From: Bacteroidales bacterium | GTDB lineage: Bacteria > Bacteroidota > Bacteroidia > Bacteroidales > F082 | Length of the DNA: 18,133 nt | Direction: 5' to 3' | NCBI GenBank assembly: GCA_020853175.1 | Contig: JADYZK010000480.1 | Location: forward strand, 1 to 18,133 | Shown here: positions 7,500 through 16,188 of the stretch, piece by piece | How the letters are laid out: every line of letters starts with the position of its first letter | Numbering within the stretch: position 1 is the first letter of the stretch | Translations under genes and position numbers: made by a program | Notes under the pieces: generated by a model | The model's input: only the letters and a program-made list of their open reading frames with translations | The model's database searches: none | Told to the model about the DNA's origin: nothing

Positions 7500-9998
7500 T
7501 TACCTCTTTCTTTTTATCCACTTATACACCTCAAACCAAAGTACAGAAGTCGCTGCAATTAAAAACGCAGTTCCCAATTCCTGAATGTTTAATCCGGTAA
7601 CGTGAAAGAAATTGGCAAAAACCGGGATATACAATATCGCAAGAAGCAGGATCAAAGTTGCACCGATAACGATTGGGAATAAGTTGTTTTTGTATTTAAA
7701 ACTGTCAAAAACACTGTACACAAACGAACGATTGACCAAGCTTAGCAGGATATTGGCGAAAATCAAGGTCGTGAAAACCATCGCTCTGGTGGTTACTTCA
7801 TTGCCTCCGTTTTGTACGGTCAATTGGTATGCGAACAATACACCTACCGTAATGAGTAAACCTTGAATAATGCTGATGCTTAATTCCTTCCAATTCAAGA
7901 AAGTTTCGGTCATTTTCCGTGGTTTTCGTTGCATTGTGTTTTTCTCCATCGGTTCATTTTCATAGACAATGGAACAGGTTGGCCCCATAATCAATTCCAG
8001 AAAAATAACGTGTACCGGCGTAAAAATATGCGGATAAATCCACCCCAAAAACAAAGGCAGCGAAACGGTCAGAATAATAGGAATATGAATGGAGATAATA
8101 TACTGAATGGCTTTTTTGATATTGGCATAAATTCGTCTCCCTGCTGCAATTCCTGTGATGAGTTTGTCCAAATCATCATTGGTAATCACTAATGAAGCTG
8201 CTGCTTTGGCTATTTCCGTGCCTTTGCTTCCCATTGCAACACCAATATGAGCGGCTTTCAGTGCAGGAGCATCGTTTACACCATCGCCCAACATAGCAAC
8301 AACTTCTTCATCTTTTTTGAAAGCATTGACTATTTTTAATTTAGCTTCTGGAAACATTCGGGTAAACAAGGTCGTTTTTCTTGTCATTTCAATCAATTCT
8401 GGTTCTGTATGGTGGATAATTTCTGCTCCATTTACGGTAGGAGTTTCATTGATAATTCCCGCTTGTCGGGCAATGGCAAGGGTGGTGTCGGCATTGTCAC
8501 CCGTAATGACTTTTACCTTAATTCCGGCATCGTAAATCTTTTTAAAAACTTGCTGAATATTTTTCTTTGGTGGGTCGTAAAACACGGTAAATCCTAAGAA
8601 TTCAAAGTTGAAATCCTGTTGTTTTTCGGGATAATCAGTTCCTTCAAAATTTGACTTGGCTACACCCAATAATCGATAGCCCTGTTTGCCAAAATCGCTG
8701 ATATGCTGACGCATTTTTTCTTTTTCGCCTTCTGAGAGATTGGATACGGCAAGTATGGCTTCGGGAGCACCTTTGGCGGCTATTATTCGCTCTCCCAATC
8801 CATTTTCAAAAAGATGGGTCATCATCGGTGGTTTTCCTTCCAAGGGATATTCGTGTATCATTTGGAAGTTCTTCCGTTGGTCATCGGCTTGAGTTTGTTC
8901 ATAAACCTGATGCAGCGTTTTCTCCATCGGATCAAACGGAACAGGTTCACTACTCCACATCGCAAACGCAATGAGTTCTGAAAGTTCGGGTGAGTTAAAA
9001 TCAGCTTCGTCAAAAACCTTGTTGGATTTATAATCAAAAAGGGCTTTCAAGTGCATCGAGTTTTCGGTAATGGTGCCTGTTTTATCGGCGCAAATCACCG
9101 TGGTACTACCCAATGTTTCTACCACACTGCTTCGTTTGATGATAACCCCTTCTCGCATTAATTTCCACGCTCCCAATGCCATAAATGTGGTAAAAGCCAC
9201 AGGAATTTCTTCGGGTAAAATGGACATTGCCAAAGTCAGTCCGACCAACAAACTTTCAATAATATCTCTTGATTGCCAAAAACTGTATGCCCAAACTAAT
9301 AAAAAAACAACAATGCCGATGATTGCCATCCATTTGACAAATTTTGTAATCTGGATTTGCAAGGGTGATTGCTCTCCTTTGATCTTCTGAATGGATTGTC
9401 CGATTTTTCCCAGCTTGGTTTCCGCACCGATTTTTTCCACTTTAAAAACTGCCAGTCCAGAAACCGTCAACGAACCGCTATATACTTTCCTGTCTTCGGT
9501 ATCCTGACTTTTGAACACCGAAAAGCTTTCTCCTGTTAGCGATGCTTCATTGACCGAAAAATCATTACTGTGCACAATCTCACCATCCGCATTGATCATC
9601 TTCCCTTCTTCGGTAATGCACAGGTCGCCCACGGCAATTTCGTGAGTAGGGATTTGTATTACTTTTGAGTTTCGGATAACGGTACTGAGCGGTTCATTCA
9701 GTTTTTCCAATGCTTCCAATGCCTTTTTACTACGATTATCCTGATAGAACGAAATACATGAAACGGCTATAATCGCTCCCAACATAAAAATTGCTTCGGA
9801 ATGATTGCCCACAACCACATAAATAATCGCCACGGCAATGAGCAAAAGTAGCATCGGCTCTTTCAGGATGTCCAATAGCATCGTGTACCAGGTACTTTTC
9901 TGCACGTTATCTGCCCGATTGAAGCCGAAATCATTCTGAGAGATTATCAGTTCTTTATCCGAAAGCCCGGTCAGGTTTTGAGGAATATTGTATTGCAT
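7500..9998 (-). CDS. P2-type (calcium-pump-like) cation ATPase
   Basis: This 832-residue P-type ATPase has actuator motif TGES (155..158), phosphorylation site DKTGT (305..309), nucleotide-binding KGAPEA (409..414) and hinge GDGVNDAPA (571..579). About ten membrane helices are expected. The M4 motif is PEEIP (262..266), as in SERCA-like P2 pumps, so it is not a CPx heavy-metal pump: there is no CPC and no N-terminal metal domain. The M6 region reads LELIMGPTCSIVYENEP (667..683) and lacks the NxxTD calcium ligands of SERCA, so the ion is uncertain. It starts 20 bases after the cytochrome gene, in the metal-efflux operon. Export of a divalent cation from the cytoplasm is the likely role; Ca, Mn or another metal are all possible. 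Confidence 0.9.
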   Translation of the reverse strand: MQYNIPQNLTGLSDKELIISQNDFGFNRADNVQKSTWYTMLLDILKEPMLLLLIAVAIIYVVVGNHSEAIFMLGAIIAVSCISFYQDNRSKKALEALEKLNEPLSTVIRNSKVIQIPTHEIAVGDLCITEEGKMINADGEIVHSNDFSVNEASLTGESFSVFKSQDTEDRKVYSGSLTVSGLAVFKVEKIGAETKLGKIGQSIQKIKGEQSPLQIQITKFVKWMAIIGIVVFLLVWAYSFWQSRDIIESLLVGLTLAMSILPEEIPVAFTTFMALGAWKLMREGVIIKRSSVVETLGSTTVICADKTGTITENSMHLKALFDYKSNKVFDEADFNSPELSELIAFAMWSSEPVPFDPMEKTLHQVYEQTQADDQRKNFQMIHEYPLEGKPPMMTHLFENGLGERIIAAKGAPEAILAVSNLSEGEKEKMRQHISDFGKQGYRLLGVAKSNFEGTDYPEKQQDFNFEFLGFTVFYDPPKKNIQQVFKKIYDAGIKVKVITGDNADTTLAIARQAGIINETPTVNGAEIIHHTEPELIEMTRKTTLFTRMFPEAKLKIVNAFKKDEEVVAMLGDGVNDAPALKAAHIGVAMGSKGTEIAKAAASLVITNDDLDKLITGIAAGRRIYANIKKAIQYIISIHIPIILTVSLPLFLGWIYPHIFTPVHVIFLELIMGPTCSIVYENEPMEKNTMQRKPRKMTETFLNWKELSISIIQGLLITVGVLFAYQLTVQNGGNEVTTRAMVFTTLIFANILLSLVNRSFVYSVFDSFKYKNNLFPIVIGATLILLLAILYIPVFANFFHVTGLNIQELGTAFLIAATSVLWFEVYKWIKRKR

Positions 9999-10018
9999 TA
10001 TTTCTATAGTTTTTTTCT

Positions 10019-10585
10019 TTAATCCCCACCAATCATTTTTGAGGTGACTCCTTTTTTACTGGATAATTCAGCAATGACAATTCCCACAAAATGCAATAGA
10101 ATAAAAATAGGAAACCAATAAACACCCCATTTATGGACAGCTTCAATATTTTCTTTCCATTGTGGAAAAAATCCTTGTCTGATACAAATACCCGTAACGG
10201 CAGAAATGAATACAAAAAGATAAAAATACACATAAGTAAAACCCTGTAACCGTTCTTTAAGCGGTTGATTGCGCTGAAACGGATTTGGAAAACGAATGCC
10301 TTTTGCCAACATATAAATTATTCTTGCAAGGAATGAAAATATCATAATGTGTGCAAATACTTCGTGCCATTGCCACATAGGCTCAAGAATGCTTTTAGCA
10401 ATTTCCATTGACTGTTCTTTGTCTAATAAATCTGTTTTACTTTCGATGATACCGATTATATGTTTTTTATTCATCCAGTTCATACGAAGAAAACCGGTGA
10501 GAAATAACACAGGCATTGCAAAAGCCATTATCCAATGCAAAATTCGATGGATAAGAGTAAATTGAATTTTGATATCTGTTTTCAT
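10019..10585 (-). CDS. Cytochrome b561-like membrane protein
   Basis: This 188-residue protein has four predicted helices (about 13..33, 73..93, 115..135, 153..173). Histidines in or near them are placed as in the b-type cytochromes of the b561/hydrogenase cytochrome family: H13 and H17 in helix 1, H74 and H79 in helix 2, H151 and H165 around helix 4. The opening HRILHWIMA is typical of the family. It probably carries heme b and moves electrons across or within the inner membrane. Its place between an RND adaptor (33-base gap) and a cation ATPase (20-base gap) suggests a link to metal homeostasis, perhaps changing metal redox state, but no electron partner is encoded nearby. Confidence 0.82.
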   Translation of the reverse strand: MKTDIKIQFTLIHRILHWIMAFAMPVLFLTGFLRMNWMNKKHIIGIIESKTDLLDKEQSMEIAKSILEPMWQWHEVFAHIMIFSFLARIIYMLAKGIRFPNPFQRNQPLKERLQGFTYVYFYLFVFISAVTGICIRQGFFPQWKENIEAVHKWGVYWFPIFILLHFVGIVIAELSSKKGVTSKMIGGD

Positions 10586-10618
10586 AATTGAAAAATTTAG
10601 TTTTTTGTTTGAAATAAT

Positions 10619-11752
10619 TTATTCTTCACTTTCATTTTTCAGTGCCATTAAGAGTGTGTAAGCATTTTTGACCACGATATTTTCATTATCAAACTGCTCG
10701 GCATTGATGATTTCGACAAGATTATTTTCAGCATTTCCGGTTTGCACTTCTTTCATTTCAAAAGTTTGTTTTCCTTTCTCCACAAAAACATAGTGTTTGT
10801 TTTCAAATCGAACAATCGCCTCTTCTGGAAGCACATTAGCGTTATGGGCAGAAACCTCTATTTCGGCATTCATAAACATTCCGGGAAGCAAGCCGTTGTC
10901 ATACTGCTCAAACTGGCAATGCACTTCAGCAGCATTCTGACCGGAGATGTTTTTGCTGATGAGAATGACTTCCAAAGGATATTTCGTCTGCGGATGGCTG
11001 TTGGAGTACGCCAATAATTTTTGACCCACAGCAAGTTTATTGATGTCTTTTTCAAAAACGGTCAAGTTCAAATGAATGTCATTAGGGTTTACCAACTCAA
11101 AGAGTATATCACTTGGGGTTACATATTTCCCAATATTAACGTTTACTTCCGATACAAAACCCGATATAGGTGAATAGATATTAATGCTTTTTGAAATGGT
11201 ACCGGTACTTATTCTTTGCGGATTTAAGCCTATCAATTTCAGTTTTTCTTCCAGCGATTTCAATAAAACCAACTGCGTTTGATAGTTCGTTCTTGCTTGC
11301 TCAAACACTTTATCGCTCGTGGCTTTGCTTTGGTTCAGCTCTTTCTGGCGGTTGTACTCGCTTTCGGTTAAACTCAACTGGGCTTTTGTGGTTAAATAAT
11401 CCTGTTGTAACTGTATATACTGTATGTCTTCCATTACTGCCAATGGGTCTCCTTTGCGGATGTGCATTCCGGGCAGTAATTTTGTTGATTTCAGATAACC
11501 ACCCAACGGAACACTAACCGAAACCAAACTTTGTGGCGGTACATCAATCTTTCCGTTTAATTTGAGTACGGATGAAATATTGGACGTGAAAATCTTAGCT
11601 GTTTCAATTGCCGCATTTTTGTACTGTTCATCCGTAAGCGTAAGGGTGTCTTCCTGCGTTGGCTGCTCATTTTCTGCATCGCTCTGTTTGTTGTCATTTC
11701 TGCAGGAAGTGAGTAACAGTGCTATATTTATGATTAAAATTATATTTTTCAT
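10619..11752 (-). CDS. CzcB/CusB-type RND adaptor lipoprotein
   Basis: This 377-residue periplasmic adaptor of a heavy-metal RND pump has a lipoprotein signal ending in LTSC (Cys17) and an acidic linker (about 18..40). Lipoyl halves are at about 70..105 (KSTKLLPGMHIRKGDPLAVM) and 195..225 (IYSPISGFVSEVNVNIGKYV). A helical hairpin lies between them (about 106..180), and beta-barrel and membrane-proximal domains follow. It lacks a His-rich C-terminal metal-binding domain. It starts 12 bases after the pump gene, so it is the dedicated partner of the pump/channel fusion. Length and layout fit the CzcB/CusB family. Confidence 0.92.
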   Translation of the reverse strand: MKNIILIINIALLLTSCRNDNKQSDAENEQPTQEDTLTLTDEQYKNAAIETAKIFTSNISSVLKLNGKIDVPPQSLVSVSVPLGGYLKSTKLLPGMHIRKGDPLAVMEDIQYIQLQQDYLTTKAQLSLTESEYNRQKELNQSKATSDKVFEQARTNYQTQLVLLKSLEEKLKLIGLNPQRISTGTISKSINIYSPISGFVSEVNVNIGKYVTPSDILFELVNPNDIHLNLTVFEKDINKLAVGQKLLAYSNSHPQTKYPLEVILISKNISGQNAAEVHCQFEQYDNGLLPGMFMNAEIEVSAHNANVLPEEAIVRFENKHYVFVEKGKQTFEMKEVQTGNAENNLVEIINAEQFDNENIVVKNAYTLLMALKNESEE

Positions 11753-11764
11753 TTTTCCGGGATT

Positions 11765-14700
11765 TTATTGATTGTTGTAAAAATTAAGTTCGGCAAGAGC
11801 ATTATTCAGATTTTTTACCGCTTCGATATAATCACTTTGAATGCCGATCGCCTGATTGATTAAAAGCACCCATTCCAAATAATTGATGTCACCGTTCAGA
11901 AATTGCTTTTCGGCTGTTTCAGTAATGGTTGCTGCGTTTTTCAAGGCTGTGCTTTCAAAATAACGAACCATTTCTTCAAATTTTTGATATTCCATAAAAG
12001 CAGAATGATACGCATTTTCAAAGTTTTTCAACTTCCATTCGTATTCATTGGCAGCGATATTTTCATTGATTTTTGCTGCATTGATTTTTGCTTTTTGACT
12101 ACCCGTAAAAACTGGAATACCCAAGCCAATTTGTATCGAATGGAACTGCGGTGTACTATTGTATAATTTATCGTCCGGTCCCATTCCACGCATTCCCATC
12201 AGGTTGTATCCAAAAGAAAGGTCAGGCAATAATTTTGATTGCTCTGATTTGGTAACAGCATTGGCTATCTGTTGTTGCTGTTTCAAAAACTGTATTTCAG
12301 GATGCGAAGTCAATAAAGAACTGTCATTTTCTAAAAATGGAATACCTAAATAAGCATCTTCCATTGGAACAAAATCTTTTTCCGTATTCAGCAAAAGTTG
12401 AAACTGCAACTGCACAATCTCCCAGTCTTTTTCCAACTGCAACAGTTGCAATGCCATTTGTCCACGCTGGTTTTCGGCAGTTGTTTTTTCCAGAACATTA
12501 CTTTCTCCGGCTTTAAAACGAAGGGTAGCTTTGTTCAAAAATTCTGCAAACAGCGTATCGGTTTTTTGCAATAGCTCTCTTTTGTGATGCAGGTAAACCA
12601 GCGTATAGAAAACCTGTGAAACCTGCTTTTTGAGTTGTGCTTCCTGAACATCGGTACTCAACAGGCTGCTTTTCCACTCTTCGGTCAGCAATTCTTTTTG
12701 TCGTTTATAAACAGTTGGAAAGCTGATCGTTTGGAAAATCCCAAACCGGGTATCGTTATAAATACCATTGATTTGTCCGTATTCACCAAAAACATCCGTT
12801 ACCGGAATTGCTGTTCCCGATTTTATCAATTTTTGATGGTATTCATTTCTCAAACGTTCATTTTTGACCGAAAGATTATTGACCAAAGCCGTGTCAATCG
12901 CTTGTTGTAGTGTGATGGGTGTTTGAGCGTTTATTTCCTGAAAAGAAAAAACAGAAAATACCACAAACATCGCAACCAGTTTTTTATTGACAGCTATTTT
13001 TCTGTGCGTAAGCATATACAAAATGGGTAAAACAAATAAAGTTAAAAAGGTAGCAATCAATAAACCGCCAATCACTACAGTTGCTAATGGTCTTTGCACT
13101 TCGGCACCTTCGCCTGTGCTGAGTGCCATAGGCAAAAATCCAAGTGAAGCAACCGATGCGGTCATTAATACGGGACGCAAACGGGTTTTGGTTCCCATCA
13201 TCACGATACGTTTCAGGTTTGTATAACCTTGCTTCTTCAGTCGGTTAAACTCTGCCATCAATACAATTCCGTTGAGCACCGCCACACCAAATAATGCGAT
13301 AAAACCGATGCCGGCACTGACGCTGAATGAAATATCCCTGATGGCTAACGCAAAAATCCCCCCGATGGCCGAAAGTGGAATTGTGCTGTAAATGAGCAAA
13401 CCTTGCTTCACCGAACCAAAGGCAAAATATAGCAGCAGGAAAATAAGTGCCAAAGCAAGCGGAACGGCAACATATAGCCGGTCTTTTGCCGCTTCTAAAT
13501 TCTCAAAAGCTCCGCCATAGGTGATGTAATACCCCGGAGGCAGTTTTATTTGTTCTTCCACCTTTTGCTGCAATTCACTTACTGTGCTTTGAATATCTCT
13601 GCCCCGAACATTAAACCCTACAATAATTCTGCGTTGCGAATTATCCCGTTGGATTTGGTTGGGTCCCTCCACAATGTCCACATTGGCAACAGTATTCAAC
13701 GGAATTTGTGCCCCTTGTGGGGTAGTAATCAATAGTTGCCGGACATCTTCTAAATTTTTCCGTTTTTCGCCCGCCAAACGCACCACCAAATCAAAACGTC
13801 TTTCGCCTTCGTAAACCATTCCGCTGCTTTCTCCGGCAAAAGCGGCATTAACCACCCGGTTAATATCGCTGATGTTCAAACCGTATTGTGCAATAGTAGT
13901 GCGATTGTAATCAATCACTATTTGGGGCATTCCGGTTATGGATTCTACATAAACCGCCTCACTGCCTTCTACTGAATTACTTAATCTCCCCAATTGAGCT
14001 GCATAAGTTGCCAGTGTATCCAAATCCTCACCAAAGATTTTCACCACCACATCCTGCCTCGCTCCGGACATCAGTTCGTTAAAACGCATATTCACAGGAT
14101 ATTGAAAACCGAAAGAAACGCCCGGCAAGGCTTCCAAGGCTGCGGACATTTTAGCTTCCAGTTCGGTATAGGTTTTAGCGGAAGTCCATTCTTTGCGTGG
14201 TTTCAAAATAATCATCATATCTGATGCGTCCACCGCCATCGGATCGGTTGGCACTTCACTGCTTCCTGTTTTTCCGACTACTTTTTCCACTTCCGGGAAT
14301 TTTTCGAGGATAATTTCAGATGCTTTTGAGACCGCTTCAACCGAAGTATTCAGATTACTACCCGGCAAAACCCGGGTGTCCACTGCAAAATCGCCCTCGG
14401 GCAATGCCGGTATAAATTCTCCGCCTAATCTTGTGAATATGAAAACGGCAACCGCAAACAATCCTAAAACAGTTGCCAAAACCATTTTTTGACGACGTAA
14501 TATTTTGGTCAGGTATTTTTGATAAAAACGTTCCAAACGGTTCATCATCCTATCCGAAAATGTGGTTTTGTGCGAGATTTTTTTGCTCAAAACCAGGGAA
14601 CTCATCATCGGAATATAAGTGAGTGAAAGCAGGAAAGCACCGAGCAAAGCAAAAACTACGGTCTGTGCCATCGGCATAAACATTTTTCCTTCAATGCCCC

Positions 14701-16108
14701 GCAGGGTAAAAATGGGCAGATAAACGATCAGGATGATAATCTGTCCAAAAACAGCTGCGTTCATCATTCCCGATGCAGAAGTTTTCACCTCTTCGTCCAT
14801 TTCGGACTGTGTAAGTTTATTGACATTTTTAAATACTTTACTGTGGGATAGCTTGTGTAAAACCGCTTCCACGATAATCACAGCTCCATCCACAATCAAT
14901 CCGAAATCCAAGGCTCCCAAGCTCATCAGGTTACCACTCACACCAAAGGTGTTCATCAAGATTATCGCAAACAACATAGACAACGGAATGACCGAAGCTA
15001 CGAGCAATCCTGCCCTAAAATTGCCCAGAAACAACACCAACACAAAAACCACGATCAAAGCCCCCTCCAGCAGATTAGTGGTTACGGTACTGATGGAATT
15101 GTTTACCATTTTGGTACGGTCCAGAAAAGCATCAATCATAACACCTTCGGGCAGTGTTTTCTCGATCTGGGTAATGCGTTCTTTGATGTTTTTGATGACT
15201 TCGTTGCTGTTTTCGCCTTTCAGCATCATCACTACCGCTCCAGATACTTCCTGCTCGCCATTATACGTCATTGCTCCGTATCGTGGAGCACTCCCCAGAC
15301 GAACTTCGCCTACATCACGAATTAATAATGGCATTCCGTTGGGCAGATTTTTAACGACGATATTCCGAATATCTTCCATACCGCCGACTAATCCTTCGCT
15401 TCGGATAAATAAAATGGTAGAGCCTTTTTCTATATAAGAGCCACCCGTATTTTGGTTGTTGGTTTCCAAAGCAGTGAATACATCGCCAATGGTAATATTG
15501 TATGCCATCAGTTTTTCGGGAATGACCGCTACTTCGTATTGCTTGAGGTATCCGCCAAAACTGCTCACTTCGGCTACGCCTTTTACATCCAACAATTGCC
15601 TCCGGACAATCCAGTCCTGAATGGTTCGTAATTCCATCACATTGTATTGGTCTTCGTAACCTTTTTTCGGGCGAACGGTGTATTGATAAATTTCGCCCAA
15701 TCCTGTGGTAACGGGTGCTAAGACAGGTGTCCCAACACCTTTGGGGATTTGCTCCTGAGCCTGTTGCAATCGTTCAGAAACCTGTTGTCTTGCCCAGTAA
15801 ATGTCGATGTCATCTTCAAAAACAATCGTTACCACGGACAATCCAAAGCGTGAAAAACTGCGGAGTTCTATCAGTCCCGGAATGTTGTTGTTGACCTGTT
15901 CGATAGGGAAAGTAATGAGGCGTTCCACATCGGGAGCACCCAATGCAGGAGCTACCGTAATTACCTGCACCTGGTTGTTTGTTATATCGGGGACGGCATC
16001 AATTGGAAGCTTTCTAACTTCATAAATTCCGTAACCAATAAGGGTAAGTACAAACAGCCCAATGATGAGTTTGTTCTTTATTGAAAACTCAATGATTTTA
16101 TTCAGCAT
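11765..16108 (-). CDS. CzcA-type metal RND pump fused to outer-membrane factor
   Basis: At 1447 residues this is about 400 longer than a normal RND pump. Residues 1..1035 form a complete heavy-metal efflux pump: KLPIDAVPDITNNQVQV (33..49), two six-helix bundles with periplasmic loops, and DFGLIVDGAVIIVE (401..414) with D401, D407 and E414 at the places of the CzcA proton-relay acids. NELMSGAR (677..684) matches Czc/Cnr pumps; CusA has a methionine at the E678 position. So Zn, Co, Ni or Cd is a better guess than Cu or Ag. After the last helix, residues 1043..1062 look like a signal peptide ending at NAQ. Residues 1063..1447 are a TolC/CzcC-like outer-membrane factor (ITLQQAIDTALVNN onward). 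Whether the chain is cleaved at this point is unknown. It is the first gene of the metal operon. Confidence 0.93.
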   Translation of the reverse strand: MLNKIIEFSIKNKLIIGLFVLTLIGYGIYEVRKLPIDAVPDITNNQVQVITVAPALGAPDVERLITFPIEQVNNNIPGLIELRSFSRFGLSVVTIVFEDDIDIYWARQQVSERLQQAQEQIPKGVGTPVLAPVTTGLGEIYQYTVRPKKGYEDQYNVMELRTIQDWIVRRQLLDVKGVAEVSSFGGYLKQYEVAVIPEKLMAYNITIGDVFTALETNNQNTGGSYIEKGSTILFIRSEGLVGGMEDIRNIVVKNLPNGMPLLIRDVGEVRLGSAPRYGAMTYNGEQEVSGAVVMMLKGENSNEVIKNIKERITQIEKTLPEGVMIDAFLDRTKMVNNSISTVTTNLLEGALIVVFVLVLFLGNFRAGLLVASVIPLSMLFAIILMNTFGVSGNLMSLGALDFGLIVDGAVIIVEAVLHKLSHSKVFKNVNKLTQSEMDEEVKTSASGMMNAAVFGQIIILIVYLPIFTLRGIEGKMFMPMAQTVVFALLGAFLLSLTYIPMMSSLVLSKKISHKTTFSDRMMNRLERFYQKYLTKILRRQKMVLATVLGLFAVAVFIFTRLGGEFIPALPEGDFAVDTRVLPGSNLNTSVEAVSKASEIILEKFPEVEKVVGKTGSSEVPTDPMAVDASDMMIILKPRKEWTSAKTYTELEAKMSAALEALPGVSFGFQYPVNMRFNELMSGARQDVVVKIFGEDLDTLATYAAQLGRLSNSVEGSEAVYVESITGMPQIVIDYNRTTIAQYGLNISDINRVVNAAFAGESSGMVYEGERRFDLVVRLAGEKRKNLEDVRQLLITTPQGAQIPLNTVANVDIVEGPNQIQRDNSQRRIIVGFNVRGRDIQSTVSELQQKVEEQIKLPPGYYITYGGAFENLEAAKDRLYVAVPLALALIFLLLYFAFGSVKQGLLIYSTIPLSAIGGIFALAIRDISFSVSAGIGFIALFGVAVLNGIVLMAEFNRLKKQGYTNLKRIVMMGTKTRLRPVLMTASVASLGFLPMALSTGEGAEVQRPLATVVIGGLLIATFLTLFVLPILYMLTHRKIAVNKKLVAMFVVFSVFSFQEINAQTPITLQQAIDTALVNNLSVKNERLRNEYHQKLIKSGTAIPVTDVFGEYGQINGIYNDTRFGIFQTISFPTVYKRQKELLTEEWKSSLLSTDVQEAQLKKQVSQVFYTLVYLHHKRELLQKTDTLFAEFLNKATLRFKAGESNVLEKTTAENQRGQMALQLLQLEKDWEIVQLQFQLLLNTEKDFVPMEDAYLGIPFLENDSSLLTSHPEIQFLKQQQQIANAVTKSEQSKLLPDLSFGYNLMGMRGMGPDDKLYNSTPQFHSIQIGLGIPVFTGSQKAKINAAKINENIAANEYEWKLKNFENAYHSAFMEYQKFEEMVRYFESTALKNAATITETAEKQFLNGDINYLEWVLLINQAIGIQSDYIEAVKNLNNALAELNFYNNQ

Positions 16109-16132
16109 AATTCATTTAATTAATCGTTTTGA

Positions 16133-16140
16133 GAAATGTA
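16133..16140 (-). promoter_or_regulatory. Weak -7-like element before the metal operon
   Basis: The minus strand reads TACATTTC, one base from TAnnTTTG, 25 bases upstream of the pump ATG and next to the hairpin at 16147..16172. No TTG is found at the usual distance. It is the best promoter candidate in this gap, but the operon may instead be transcribed from the promoter at 16583..16590. Confidence 0.25.
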
Positions 16141-16146
16141 CAATTG

Positions 16147-16172
16147 CGATAGGCATAGTAAAAAGCCTATCG
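16147..16172. repeat. Perfect 8-base inverted repeat between His-rich gene and metal pump
   Basis: CGATAGGC (16147..16154) and GCCTATCG (16165..16172) are perfect inverted arms around a 10-base spacer. On the minus strand the stem is followed by CAATTGTACA, with no T-run, so it is not a standard intrinsic terminator. It lies directly upstream of the weak -7 element of the pump operon, where an operator for a metal-responsive regulator could sit. An RNA hairpin weakening read-through from the upstream gene is the alternative. Confidence 0.5.
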
Positions 16173-16188
16173 TTCATTCAAAAAATGA

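Noticed and set aside
8941..8960. Operator-like GGTTCACTACTCC inside the ATPase gene
   Set aside because: It lacks the GTTAGT half-site and lies deep in coding sequence.
7500..9998. Labelling the P-type ATPase as a copper or zinc CPx pump (CopA/ZntA)
   Set aside because: There is no CPC or related motif in M4 (it has PEEIP) and no N-terminal heavy-metal domain; the layout is that of P2-type pumps.
14733..15437. A 234-codon open frame on the plus strand
   Set aside because: It lies entirely antisense to the well-supported RND pump gene, has a Ser/Thr/Ile-rich composition typical of a shadow frame, and shows no recognisable domain.
11765..16108. Labelling the RND pump as CusA (copper/silver)
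   Set aside because: The proton-relay motif DFGLIVDGA and the NELMSG segment follow CzcA-type pumps, and the CusA methionine ligand position holds a glutamate.
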